Positions 53,960-63,230 of a stretch of DNA of 64,000 nucleotides are shown here, piece by piece. The position numbers and the translations under genes were made by a program. Origin of the DNA: an uncultured bacterium (GTDB lineage: Bacteria > Bacillota > Clostridia > Lachnospirales > Lachnospiraceae); NCBI GenBank assembly GCA_947088515.1, contig CAMUHA010000001.1, forward strand, positions 1-64,000. Reading direction: 5' to 3'. Numbering within the stretch: the stretch's first letter is position 1; each line of letters begins with the position of its first letter. The notes beneath the pieces are model-generated. The model did not search any database and was not told where the DNA came from. It worked only from the letters and a program-made list of their open reading frames with translations.

Positions 53960-55141
53960 ATGGCAGAACCGATTCGGGTGCTACATGTTTTGGGGAATAC
54001 ACAGCTTGGCGGCGCGGAAAGCCGGACGATGGACTTGTACCGTCATCTGGACAGGAGCAGAGTGCAGTTTGACTTTTTGGTCCATACGGAAAGGGAAGGA
54101 TATTTTGATAAGGAAATAAAGGAATTGGGAGGGCGGATTTTCCGTGTTCCCCGTTTTCGCATGTACAATTATTTTTCTTATCAAAAGGCGGTGGCTGAAT
54201 TTTTCAGGAAACACCATGAGTTTTGTATGGTGCAGGGGCACATTACGAGCACGGCATCCATTTACCTGCCGGCTGCAAAAAAAGCGGGGATTCCTGTGAC
54301 CATTGCACATGCCAGAAGCGCTGGTGTGGATAAAGGGGTTAAGGGAATACTTACAAGATGGCTTAGAAGAAATCTTTCAAAGAAGGCGGACTATCTTTTT
54401 ACCTGCTCCCGGCTGGCAGGCATTTCCGTTTTTGGCGCGCAGGCGGTCAGGGACGGACGGACTGTGTTTATTCCCAATGCTATTGATTGTAAGGCGTTTT
54501 CTTATCAAGAGGATACAAGAGAGAGGATGCGTCAAAAGCTTGGGCTGGAGGATAAGTATGTAATCGGTCATGTGGGGCGGTTCCATTATGCCAAAAACCA
54601 TGAATATCTGTTGCAGGTATTTGCCGCCCTTGCAGGAAGGTCGGATAAAGGCGTTGCCCAAAATGTAAACGGGGTGGATGCCATCCGAAAAGAGAATGGG
54701 GTACATGCGAAAGAGTATGCGCTGATTTTGCTGGGAGAGGGAGAAGGCATGGAAGGGGCGAAAACGCTTTCAAAGCAGCTTGGCATTGGGGATAAGGTGC
54801 ATTTTCTGGGAAATCACAGCAACGTTTATGATTATTATCAGGCAATGGATTATTTTGTTTATCCTTCCCGCTTTGAAGGATTGCCGGGAACTGTGGTGGA
54901 AGCGCAGTCATCCGGACTGCGGGTGCTGATGTCAGATTCCATTTGTGAGGAAGTGGCGGCAACAGAGCTGGTGCATGTGATGAGTATCAGAGAGGATGCC
55001 GCAGTCTGGGCAGATTATGTGGAGAGCACAGCGGATTATGACCGCAGAAGCTATGTGGAGGAAATGAAAAGCGCCGGGTTTGATGTGGCGGCGCAGGCAC
55101 AGCGGATGATGAGGTTTTATGAGACGGGGGAGTGGGAATGA
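53960..55141 (+). CDS. GT4 glycosyltransferase
   Basis: 393 residues, GT-B fold. The opening VLHVLGNTQLGGAESRTMDL and the donor-site segment FVYPSRFEGLPGTVVEAQ with the E-x7-E pair mark a GT4 enzyme of the EpsF/CapJ kind found in exopolysaccharide loci. An insertion of about 25 residues (rich in Asn, Val and Gly around 223-245) lies between beta strands of the C-terminal domain. It overlaps the next gene by four bases (ATGA). Sugar specificity cannot be read from the sequence. Confidence 0.9.
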   Translation: MAEPIRVLHVLGNTQLGGAESRTMDLYRHLDRSRVQFDFLVHTEREGYFDKEIKELGGRIFRVPRFRMYNYFSYQKAVAEFFRKHHEFCMVQGHITSTASIYLPAAKKAGIPVTIAHARSAGVDKGVKGILTRWLRRNLSKKADYLFTCSRLAGISVFGAQAVRDGRTVFIPNAIDCKAFSYQEDTRERMRQKLGLEDKYVIGHVGRFHYAKNHEYLLQVFAALAGRSDKGVAQNVNGVDAIRKENGVHAKEYALILLGEGEGMEGAKTLSKQLGIGDKVHFLGNHSNVYDYYQAMDYFVYPSRFEGLPGTVVEAQSSGLRVLMSDSICEEVAATELVHVMSIREDAAVWADYVESTADYDRRSYVEEMKSAGFDVAAQAQRMMRFYETGEWE

Positions 55142-56331
55142 AAAGAAAACTGATGCTGATTTCCCCAATGCTTCACCAGGGCGGGTTTGAGAGAATCTGT
55201 GTTCTGACAGCAAGACTTTTAAAGGAAAGCTTTGATGTTGTTATTGTCGTTTTTTCCATGGAGGATATTGCTTTTGATATTTCCGGGCTTTCTGTGATAA
55301 ATTTAAATTTAAAGGCAAAAGCGGGCAGAATAGGGAAAATGCTGAATGTGGTAAGGCGAAGCCTTAGGTTAAGCTTTTTACAGAAAAAGCTGGGAACAGA
55401 CATTTCCTACAGTTTTGGCATGACAGCAAATATAGCAAATGCGTTAAGCTTTGGCGCAAAAAGGAAGATTACCGCCTGTCATTCTTTCGGGGAAATTAAT
55501 AATGTTCCTTATATGAAGCTTGTGAGCAGCCATTCTGACAAGGTACTATGTTGTGCGAAGAAAATGGCAGATTTGGTACAGGAGAAATATGGCTTTGCCA
55601 ATATAGCGCCCCTGTGGAATCCCTGTGACGGGGAGGCAGCTTTAAAATACAGCAGCGCCGGGGCGGACGAGGACATTTCTTTTTTCAGGGAGGGAGACAG
55701 GGTTTTAGTTTCCATGGGCCGGGAAGATGATGTGAAAGGGTTCTGGCATTTGCTTAAAATTTTCAAAAGGGTAAATGAGGAGGCGCCGGATACCCGCCTT
55801 GCCATAATTGGGGAAGGGGATTTTACAGAATATAAAAGTCTGGCAGAATCGTTAGGAATTAGAGAGAGGGTGCTTTTTGCCGGGCTTAAGAAAAATCCAT
55901 TTCCCTATTTAAGAGAAAGCGATATCTATGTGTTGACTTCCTTAAGCGAAGGACTGCCAAATGCGCTTGTGGAGGCACTGGCGCTGTCTTTGCCTGTTGT
56001 GTCTGCCAACTGTCTGTCCGGGCCTGCGGAAATCCTTCATGAGGATTTTAAGGCAGCGGAGAAGGAAACGGATGTGTTTTTTGCGGACTATGGGGTTTTA
56101 TCGCCGCCGCTTTCTGGTAAGAAGGACTTTTTGGTGACATGGAAAGAAGAAAAGGGTGTAAGAAAAATCAGGCTGGACCAGACACAGGAAAAGTTTGCGG
56201 GGGCAGTCCTTACGCTGCTGCAGAATAAAGAGATGTATGAGAAGTATAGGAAAAAGGCAGCTTTAAGGGCTGAGGATTTTTCCACGGTCCGTTATGTGGA
56301 AGAATTGTGCAGCTGTATGGAAAGGCTTTAA
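55138..56331 (+). CDS. GT4 glycosyltransferase
   Basis: About 398 residues from ATG at 55138, which overlaps the preceding stop (ATGA). LMLISPMLHQGGFERICVL begins the acceptor domain; YVLTSLSEGLPNALVEALAL holds the catalytic acidic pair. A stretch near 310-340 is rich in charged residues and replaces a normally compact loop. Cytoplasmic, peripheral. It transfers an unknown sugar in the same assembly line. Confidence 0.9.
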   Translation: MKRKLMLISPMLHQGGFERICVLTARLLKESFDVVIVVFSMEDIAFDISGLSVINLNLKAKAGRIGKMLNVVRRSLRLSFLQKKLGTDISYSFGMTANIANALSFGAKRKITACHSFGEINNVPYMKLVSSHSDKVLCCAKKMADLVQEKYGFANIAPLWNPCDGEAALKYSSAGADEDISFFREGDRVLVSMGREDDVKGFWHLLKIFKRVNEEAPDTRLAIIGEGDFTEYKSLAESLGIRERVLFAGLKKNPFPYLRESDIYVLTSLSEGLPNALVEALALSLPVVSANCLSGPAEILHEDFKAAEKETDVFFADYGVLSPPLSGKKDFLVTWKEEKGVRKIRLDQTQEKFAGAVLTLLQNKEMYEKYRKKAALRAEDFSTVRYVEELCSCMERL

Positions 56332-56372
56332 GGGGGCGGGGAAAATACAGAGGCAGGGAAAGGAAACTGATT

Positions 56373-58244
56373 ATGTGCGGAATATGTGGTTTTTTCAGTA
56401 AAAATAAAATAACAAAAGAGCAGCTTTCCCGGATGAATGATACAATGTACCACCGCGGGCCGGATGACGGCGGAGTGGAAATTTATCCGGCAGGGGAAGG
56501 CTATGCGGTAGGACTGGCCCAAAGACGCCTTGCAATTATGGATTTGTCGCCCTTAGGACATCAACCCATGGATTCGGCTGATGGACGGTTAAGTATTGTT
56601 TTTAATGGAGAAATTTACAACTTCCCGGAATTAAAAAAGGAGCTTTCTGACTATCCTTTTGTGTCTTCCTGCGATACGGAAGTGATTCTTGCAGCCTTCC
56701 TTAAATGGGGAATTGATTGTATCAAAAAGCTAAACGGCATGTTTGCCATGGCAATTTATGACAGGCAGGATAAGAAGCTGTATCTGGTCCGGGACAGGAT
56801 AGGGAAAAAACCATTGTATTATTGGTGGGAAGATGGAAATCTTGTGTTTGCATCAGAGCTAAAGCCAATCATAAATTGTCCTGGTTTCCAGCGGGAAATT
56901 TGCAGGGAGGTGATACCCCGTTTCCTGTATCAGCAGTATCTTGCGGGACCGGATACTATTTTTAAAAATGTAAAGAGAGTATCCCCTGGGGCAGTTGTCT
57001 GTTTTGCAAACGGTCATTTGAAGGAAGAAAAGTATTGGGATTTAAAAAAGGTCTATCATGAGAAAAAGCGTACCCCTGTAACAGATTATGGGCAGGCAAA
57101 GGAAGAGCTGAAGGAAAAGCTTCAGGAGGCTGTAAGGAAAAGGTTAGCGGCGGATGTACCCATTGGGACATTCTTAAGCGGCGGGTATGATTCCTCTCTG
57201 GTGAGCGCCCTTGCCCAGTCAGTCAGTATGGAACCCGTGAAAACCTTTTCTATAGGGTTTTATGAGGAAAAGTATAATGAAGCCCAGTATGCAAAGGAGA
57301 TAGCTGCTTACCTTGGCTGTGAGCATACAGAACTGTACATTGATGAAAAAGACATGCTCTCTCTAATCCAGGATATTCCCTCGTATTATGATGAACCATT
57401 TGCGGACAGCTCCCAGATTCCCTCTATGTTAGTAGCAAGGTTAGCAAGGGAGAAAGTTACAGTGGCGTTATCGGGAGACGGTGGGGATGAACTGTTTTGC
57501 GGTTATAACATATACGATAAGGTATACATGTCCCAGCGGCTGGACCATGTTGGCGCTCTTGCATGGGGCATAGGCAATTGCTTTCATCTGACGGAAAAGT
57601 ACCCTTTTAAGGTCAGGGTTATTGCCGGAAACCGCAATAAGGAGGCAAAAACGCAGTTTATTGCCGGCAATAATATAGATACAGCGAAAAAAATGGTCAG
57701 AGATGGGCAGGATTTTCTTCCCTGCTATTATGACTTTGAAACCATATATGAGGAAAAAAACTGGCAGGCGCGGCGGATGCTTCTGGATATGGATACATAT
57801 CTGCCAGAGGATATTCTTTGCAAGGTTGACAGAGCTTCTATGCGATACTCATTGGAGGCAAGATGCCCGATTCTGGATAAAGATGTGATGGAATATGCTT
57901 TCAGGCTGCCCCACGAATTTAAGTATCTGAAAGGAAATAAAAAGAGAATTTTAAAAGATATTACCCGTACGCTGCTGCCGGAGAGGCTGCTGGACAGACC
58001 AAAAACCGGATTTGGAGTTCCGTTGGATAAGTGGCTTCGGGGAGCGCTAAAGGAGCAGGCGCTGTCATTTGCAGACAGGGATTTTCTTTTAAGACAGGGA
58101 ATTTTTGATGCGGAGTTTATGGGAAGTTTTCTGGATATGTATATGAGAGTGGGGGATAAAGGCGCAGGAAGCGGCGAGAACTATTCAAGAATAATATGGG
58201 CATTTTATATGTTTCAGAAGTGGTATGAGCGATATATGGTTTAG
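56373..58244 (+). CDS. asnB: AsnB-like glutamine amidotransferase 1
   Basis: About 623 residues. The start must be the ATG at 56373 because the N-terminal nucleophile Cys2 (MCGICGF) has to become residue 1; the reading frame extends upstream but would hide it. Glutaminase domain: RGPDDGG, FNGEIYN. Synthetase domain: FLSGGYDSS (ATP pyrophosphatase loop), SIGF, DSSQIP, ALSGDGGDELFCGY. Class B asparagine synthetase family. In sugar loci such enzymes can amidate uronic acids; UDP-GalNAcA genes lie 4 kb upstream, so a sugar-amide role is plausible, although ordinary asparagine synthesis cannot be excluded. Confidence 0.9.
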   Translation: MCGICGFFSKNKITKEQLSRMNDTMYHRGPDDGGVEIYPAGEGYAVGLAQRRLAIMDLSPLGHQPMDSADGRLSIVFNGEIYNFPELKKELSDYPFVSSCDTEVILAAFLKWGIDCIKKLNGMFAMAIYDRQDKKLYLVRDRIGKKPLYYWWEDGNLVFASELKPIINCPGFQREICREVIPRFLYQQYLAGPDTIFKNVKRVSPGAVVCFANGHLKEEKYWDLKKVYHEKKRTPVTDYGQAKEELKEKLQEAVRKRLAADVPIGTFLSGGYDSSLVSALAQSVSMEPVKTFSIGFYEEKYNEAQYAKEIAAYLGCEHTELYIDEKDMLSLIQDIPSYYDEPFADSSQIPSMLVARLAREKVTVALSGDGGDELFCGYNIYDKVYMSQRLDHVGALAWGIGNCFHLTEKYPFKVRVIAGNRNKEAKTQFIAGNNIDTAKKMVRDGQDFLPCYYDFETIYEEKNWQARRMLLDMDTYLPEDILCKVDRASMRYSLEARCPILDKDVMEYAFRLPHEFKYLKGNKKRILKDITRTLLPERLLDRPKTGFGVPLDKWLRGALKEQALSFADRDFLLRQGIFDAEFMGSFLDMYMRVGDKGAGSGENYSRIIWAFYMFQKWYERYMV

Positions 58245-58336
58245 AGTAAATAAACTATGAACTCTGATAAAAGGGCGCTCGGCGTTTTGGCAGAAAGTAT
58301 GGCAAATGAGAACAGTTAGGGGAAGCGGGAACAGGA

Positions 58337-59461
58337 ATGAAGGAAAAAAAGGGAAAAATATTATTTCATATCAATAGCCTTGGAAAGGGCGGAGCGGAGC
58401 GGGTGGTAACTGTGCTGTCCGGATATTTTGCGGGAGATGGGTATCAGGTTTTGATTGTCACTTTATGGCGTGCGGAGGAAGAGTTTCCGCTTCCGGCTAA
58501 AGTAAGACGGATAAATCTAGGAGACTTACCGGTTAGGGAGGGAGGCAGATTTACCCTTGCCCTGCAGCGTTTTTTATCTTTCAGAAAAAGTATAAAAACA
58601 TTTTCCCCGGATATTGTGATTTCCTTTTGTAATAAAGCTAACTTCAGGAGCGCATTTGCCATGATGGGAATGAAGACGCCGCTTTTAACCTCTGTCAGGA
58701 ATGACCCGGAAAAGGATTACAGGCCCTATAAGGCCGCCTGCTGGTGGATGGAGAAAAAGGCATCGGGCTGTGTGTTCCAAACCAGAGAGGCAAAGGAGTT
58801 TTTTCCCCGGCATTTCCAGAAAAAGTCCCGCATTATCTGGAATCCTGTGGATGAAAAATACCTGACTGCAAGGCAGAAGCAACAAGGCGGCAGGAATAAG
58901 AAACAACAGAGAAACAATAATATTGTTTCGGTAGGACGAATATCAAAACAGAAAAACCATTTACTTTTGTTAAAGGCTTTTTCAAGGATTATGGATAAGT
59001 TCCCGGCTGTAAAGGTTCAAATTTACGGGGAAGACTGTGAAATGCAGGTCAGGGCGGCGCTGGAGCAGTATATAGAGCAGAAGAAAATGAAAAAAAAGGT
59101 AGAATTTATGGGACAGTGTGACAATCTGGAGGATGTGATAGGAGATGCCGCATTGTTTGTGATGCCTTCTGATTACGAGGGAATGCCGAATGCACTGGCG
59201 GAAGCTATGACGCTGGGCCTTCCGGTGGTCGCTACAGACTGCCCCTGCAAAGGCCCGGCTGCGCTGATTGAGGACGGCGTTTCGGGTCTGCTGGTGCCGG
59301 TGGGAGACGAAAATGCGCTGGCAGATGCCATGGAAAAACTTTTATCCAACAGGGAGCTGGCAGAAGATATGGGACAAGAAGCCATGCAGGTGGCCGAAAA
59401 AATCAGTCCCCAAAAAGTATATGGCCAGTGGAGACAGTATGTGGAAGAATTAACGATGTAA
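58337..59461 (+). CDS. GT4 glycosyltransferase
   Basis: 374 residues. ILFHINSLGKGGAERVVTVL at the start and FVMPSDYEGMPNALAEAMTL with the donor-site acidic pair, then ATDCPCKGPAALI. The closest neighbour in sequence is the next gene, which shares the GGAERV opening and the DCPCxGPA segment, so the two look like an old tandem duplication. Specificity unknown. Confidence 0.92.
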   Translation: MKEKKGKILFHINSLGKGGAERVVTVLSGYFAGDGYQVLIVTLWRAEEEFPLPAKVRRINLGDLPVREGGRFTLALQRFLSFRKSIKTFSPDIVISFCNKANFRSAFAMMGMKTPLLTSVRNDPEKDYRPYKAACWWMEKKASGCVFQTREAKEFFPRHFQKKSRIIWNPVDEKYLTARQKQQGGRNKKQQRNNNIVSVGRISKQKNHLLLLKAFSRIMDKFPAVKVQIYGEDCEMQVRAALEQYIEQKKMKKKVEFMGQCDNLEDVIGDAALFVMPSDYEGMPNALAEAMTLGLPVVATDCPCKGPAALIEDGVSGLLVPVGDENALADAMEKLLSNRELAEDMGQEAMQVAEKISPQKVYGQWRQYVEELTM

Positions 59462-59494
59462 GAAAGATACAGGTTGATATACGGGAGGATGGGA

Positions 59495-60592
59495 ATGGCA
59501 AAAACGATTGCGCTTTATATCAGTAGTCTGACAAAGGGAGGAGCCGAGCGGGTGATTGCCAATCTTGCCGGATACTTTTTTAGGGAAAGATACAAGGTAG
59601 TTCTGGTAACTACAAGAAAGGCACAAGAGGAATACCAAATCCCGGAAGGCATTATCAGACGGATTTCAGAGCCGGAGGAAAAAGAGCTTGAAGGCGGCAG
59701 AATCAGAAATTTTGTCAGGCGGTATCAAAAGCTTCGCGCTATATGGAAAGAGGAAAAACCGGATGTAATTTTGTCGTTTATCGGCAAAAATAATATGATG
59801 GCAATTTTAACATCTGCAGGGCTTGGAATTCCCGTGGCGGTTTCTGTAAGGGGAATGCCAAAGGAGGAATACTACAGCAGAGGAATGCGCCTTATGGCAA
59901 GGTGGCTTTTTGGCTTTGCCGCAGGTGTTATTTTGCAGACAAGGGAATGTTTTTCCTTTTTCCCCCAAAGGGTACAAAAAAAAGCAGTGATACTTAAGAA
60001 TCCAGTGAACCAGGTATTTTTCAGGGAAAGATTTCAGGGCGTGCGGGATAAAACAATTGTGGCAGTGGGCAGAATAGATGAAAATAAAAACCAGAAGCTG
60101 CTTGTGGATGCCTTTATGCAGATAGGAGATGAATTTCCCGGATATAAGCTTATTATTTATGGGGAAGGTGAAATGCGCAGAGAACTGCAGGAATATAGCA
60201 ACAGTCTGGGAATGGAGGAGCGGATTCTTTGGCCCGGCAATGTGGAGCAGGTGGCAGATGCCATTTATAAGGCACGTGTCTTTGTGCTTCCATCCAATAC
60301 AGAAGGGATGCCAAATACATTGATTGAGGCAATGCTTTTAGGGCTTACAGTTATTTCTACGGACTGTCCCTGCGGCGGACCTGCGGATTTGATTGTGCAC
60401 GGAACAAATGGTCTATTGACGCCTGTGGGAGATGTGGAAAAGATGAAGGAGAGCTTGCAGATGGTGTTGGGAGATGAAGAGAGAGCTGATAAAATGGGAA
60501 AGGAAGCGGCAAAAATAAGGGAGGTGTTTGCTGAAGAAACCGTTTATGGAAGCTGGAAAAACTATCTGGAAGGTTTAACAAAAAAGAGTTAA
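59495..60592 (+). CDS. GT4 glycosyltransferase
   Basis: About 365 residues from ATG at 59495 (GGGAGG upstream; in-frame ATGs at 59474 and 59489 are less well placed). IALYISSLTKGGAERVIANL begins it; VLPSNTEGMPNTLIEAMLLG and STDCPCGGPADLI mirror the preceding gene. It is a probable paralogue that adds a different or repeated residue of the same type. Confidence 0.92.
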   Translation: MAKTIALYISSLTKGGAERVIANLAGYFFRERYKVVLVTTRKAQEEYQIPEGIIRRISEPEEKELEGGRIRNFVRRYQKLRAIWKEEKPDVILSFIGKNNMMAILTSAGLGIPVAVSVRGMPKEEYYSRGMRLMARWLFGFAAGVILQTRECFSFFPQRVQKKAVILKNPVNQVFFRERFQGVRDKTIVAVGRIDENKNQKLLVDAFMQIGDEFPGYKLIIYGEGEMRRELQEYSNSLGMEERILWPGNVEQVADAIYKARVFVLPSNTEGMPNTLIEAMLLGLTVISTDCPCGGPADLIVHGTNGLLTPVGDVEKMKESLQMVLGDEERADKMGKEAAKIREVFAEETVYGSWKNYLEGLTKKS

Positions 60593-60595
60593 TAC

Positions 60596-60719
60596 GGGAG
60601 ATTACGGAACTGGAAACAGTAATCTCCCGGTCAGATGCCCAGAGAAAAAACTGTATGAGAAGCAGACAGGATTTTCTCTGCAGGTTATGGTATCTGAAAG
60701 GGAGATTACGGAACTGAAA
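60596..60719 (+). repeat. Direct repeat and hairpin between a GT4 gene and asnB-2
   Basis: GGGAGATTACGGAACTG occurs at 60596-60612 and again at 60700-60716. The first copy also forms a nine-base-pair hairpin with TAATCTCCC at 60620-60628. No gene in the 140-base spacer is supported. Confidence 0.5.
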
Positions 60720-60732
60720 TAGGAGAGAAAAA

Positions 60733-62610
60733 ATGTGTGGAATAGCCGGTTTTTGCAATTTTCGTGGGAAGGCACGGGAAAATATTGAGCGTATGAAGGA
60801 GCGTATGCGTCACAGGGGACCAGATGCGGGTGGCACGTATTTATCGGAGGATGGGAATGTGGTATTAGGCCACCGCCGTCTTTCAATTGTGGACTTATCC
60901 GAAAATGGCTCACAGCCTATGACTTCCCACAGCGGCCGGTTTGTGATTGCATATAATGGTGAAATTTATAATTATAAAAAGCTGGCGGACAAGCTTCTTA
61001 TGGATGGAAAGGTAAATGCTTTTAGGGGAACCTCGGACACAGAGGTTTTGCTGGAAGCCTTTGAAGCCTATGGGGTCAGGGAAGCTATTTCACTTTGCAA
61101 AGGGATGTTTGCCATTGCGCTGTATGATAAAAAGGAACAGGCATTGTACCTGCTCCGGGACAGGGTGGGAGAAAAGCCTTTATATTATGGTATGGTCAAC
61201 GGCAGCTTTGTATTTGCCTCGGATATAGGATGTATTTCGGTATTGGATGGATTTTGCAATGAGATAAACAGGTCTGTGCTGGACTTATATTTTGTGCATG
61301 GCTATATTCCTGCCCCTTATTCTGTTTATGAAGGCATTTACAAATTAGAGCCTGGTACAATTCTCAAAATAAAGGCTCCGTTTAAGGAATGGGAGACAGA
61401 ATGCTACTGGTCTATGAAGGAAGTGGCTTATCAGGGACAGAACAATTTGTTTACAGGAACAAAAGAGGAAGCGGCGGACGAACTGGAGAGACTTCTTAAA
61501 GCCTCCATTGCGGAGCAGATGGTAGCGGATGTGCCAGTAGGCGCTTTCCTTTCAGCTGGTATTGACAGCAGTACTATTGTGGCATTGATGCAATCCCTTT
61601 ATCCTGGAAAGGTAAAGAGCTTTACCATTGGTATGGAGGAAAAAGGTTACAATGAAGCTGTTTATGCAAAAGAGATAGCAGAGCGCTTAGGGACAGAACA
61701 TACAGAGCTTTATATAACAGAAAAAGATGCAAGAGAAGTGATTCCAAAGCTGGGTTATATGTTTGGGGAACCTTTTGCGGACTCTTCCCAGATTCCCACA
61801 TATCTTGTCAGCAAAATGACAAGAGAGCATGTGACAGTGTCCTTGAGCGGAGACGGAGGGGATGAGCTTTTCTGTGGATATACGACCTATGCCTCCATAG
61901 AACGGATATGGAATAAGATGAAAAGTATTCCATATGGTATCAGAAAACCGGTTGGGGAGTTAGCGCTTCACAGTCCCTTAAAAAATCATCCCATTTACAG
62001 AGTAAAGGGAAAACTTTTGGGGGCCAGGGGGCCTGCGGACTTATATATATGTTCCAATGAAACGGAGCCTTTAGCCAAAAAAATCAGTTTGACCCATAAG
62101 GAATGCAGTTATAAACACAGTGAGTATGAAAACGGATTTTTAAAGGAAACCAATCACAATATTATGCTGATGGATATGTTAATGTACCATCCAGATGATA
62201 TTCTTGTAAAAGTTGACCGTGCGGCTATGGCAGTTTCCCTCGAAACAAGGGTTCCTATGTTAGACAAAGATGTGGTGGAGTTTGCCTGGCGGCTGCCTGT
62301 TGATTATAAACGGGGAGATGGAATAGGAAAAAAAGTACTTCGTCGTGTTCTTTACCGTTATGTGCCAAAACAAATGATGGAGCGTCCCAAAAAAGGATTC
62401 AGTATTCCTATTGACCAGTGGCTTCTGCAGAAGGATATGCGGGAGTGGGCGGAAAACCTGATAGACAGAAAAACACTGATAAACCAGGGGATACTAAACG
62501 CTGATGTGGTAGGGAAAATATGGGAGGACTTTACCCAAAGGGGAGAGTGGAGAATACAAATCTGGTATATACTCATGTTCCAGCTGTGGATGACACAAAG
62601 AGGCGCATAG
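60733..62610 (+). CDS. asnB: AsnB-like glutamine amidotransferase 2
   Basis: 625 residues. Cys2 in MCGIAGF is the glutaminase nucleophile; RGPDAGG and YNGEIYN complete the N-terminal domain. The synthetase domain has FLSAGIDSS, TIGMEE, DSSQIPT and LSGDGGDELFCGYTTY. A second copy of the family within 5 kb, clearly diverged from the first. A duplicate in a glycan locus argues that at least one has a sugar or lipid-linked acceptor. Ribosome site AGGAGAG. It closes the long plus-strand series. Confidence 0.9.
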   Translation: MCGIAGFCNFRGKARENIERMKERMRHRGPDAGGTYLSEDGNVVLGHRRLSIVDLSENGSQPMTSHSGRFVIAYNGEIYNYKKLADKLLMDGKVNAFRGTSDTEVLLEAFEAYGVREAISLCKGMFAIALYDKKEQALYLLRDRVGEKPLYYGMVNGSFVFASDIGCISVLDGFCNEINRSVLDLYFVHGYIPAPYSVYEGIYKLEPGTILKIKAPFKEWETECYWSMKEVAYQGQNNLFTGTKEEAADELERLLKASIAEQMVADVPVGAFLSAGIDSSTIVALMQSLYPGKVKSFTIGMEEKGYNEAVYAKEIAERLGTEHTELYITEKDAREVIPKLGYMFGEPFADSSQIPTYLVSKMTREHVTVSLSGDGGDELFCGYTTYASIERIWNKMKSIPYGIRKPVGELALHSPLKNHPIYRVKGKLLGARGPADLYICSNETEPLAKKISLTHKECSYKHSEYENGFLKETNHNIMLMDMLMYHPDDILVKVDRAAMAVSLETRVPMLDKDVVEFAWRLPVDYKRGDGIGKKVLRRVLYRYVPKQMMERPKKGFSIPIDQWLLQKDMREWAENLIDRKTLINQGILNADVVGKIWEDFTQRGEWRIQIWYILMFQLWMTQRGA

Positions 62611-62686
62611 TAACAACCAAATGGCGGGTGAAATAAAAAATAAATAATCTGAAAAGTGGAAAGATATTTGAGAGGAGTGGAAAACA

Positions 62687-63124
62687 ATGGTAATTGGAAT
62701 TTTTGGTGAGAGCTGTACAGGCAAAACCACCCTTGCAGACAAATTAAAAGAGAGCATAAATGCACAGGTTTATACTGGAAAGGATTATCTTCGTCTGGAA
62801 AAAAATGAAGCAGCTGCAAAGCAATCTTTCCAGACAAAGCTGCGTGAAGCGATAAACGGTGAGAATATCATCTATGTAATTTCGGAAAAAGAATGTTTGC
62901 CGCTTTTGCCTGATGGAAGTATTCGTGTTTTGGTAACAGCAGATTTGGAGGTTATAAAAACACGATTTGCGCAACGGCTGCATGGGAATCTGCCAGCGCC
63001 AGTAGCGGCTATGCTGGAAAGAAAGCATGGCAGCTTTGACATGGAACCCCATGACATCCATGTAATTTCTGAACATATGAACATTGACGAGGTATGCAGA
63101 AAGATTGCAGCCATGAACACCTAA
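62687..63124 (+). CDS. Small P-loop kinase-like protein
   Basis: 145 residues. FGESCTGKTTLADKL (residues 6-20) is a Walker A loop; RVLVTADLEVIKTRFAQRLH resembles the lid region of small-molecule or nucleoside-monophosphate kinases, with arginines placed to contact phosphate. It ends shortly afterwards, so it lacks an obvious acceptor domain and is small for an adenylate- or cytidylate-kinase-type enzyme. Ribosome site GAGAGGAG. Substrate unknown. It may belong to the glycan operon or be independent. Confidence 0.7.
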   Translation: MVIGIFGESCTGKTTLADKLKESINAQVYTGKDYLRLEKNEAAAKQSFQTKLREAINGENIIYVISEKECLPLLPDGSIRVLVTADLEVIKTRFAQRLHGNLPAPVAAMLERKHGSFDMEPHDIHVISEHMNIDEVCRKIAAMNT

Positions 63125-63230
63125 TGGGGTTTGCAACGGTATTATGCCTGCCTGTAAAAGTAAAATATTTTCTGCCGTTGCCTGCTTAACACTTCTTTAT
63201 ACTGATTGTCAAGTGTGTAAAAAATAAATT

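Noticed and set aside
60357..60732. Small coding region in the spacer before asnB-2
   Set aside because: A plus-strand frame of about 45 residues is open, but it has no start codon with a ribosome site and contains the direct repeat.
63133..63181. Terminator between the P-loop gene and the convergent gene
   Set aside because: Only a seven-base-pair stem with a 35-base loop and no adjacent T tract.
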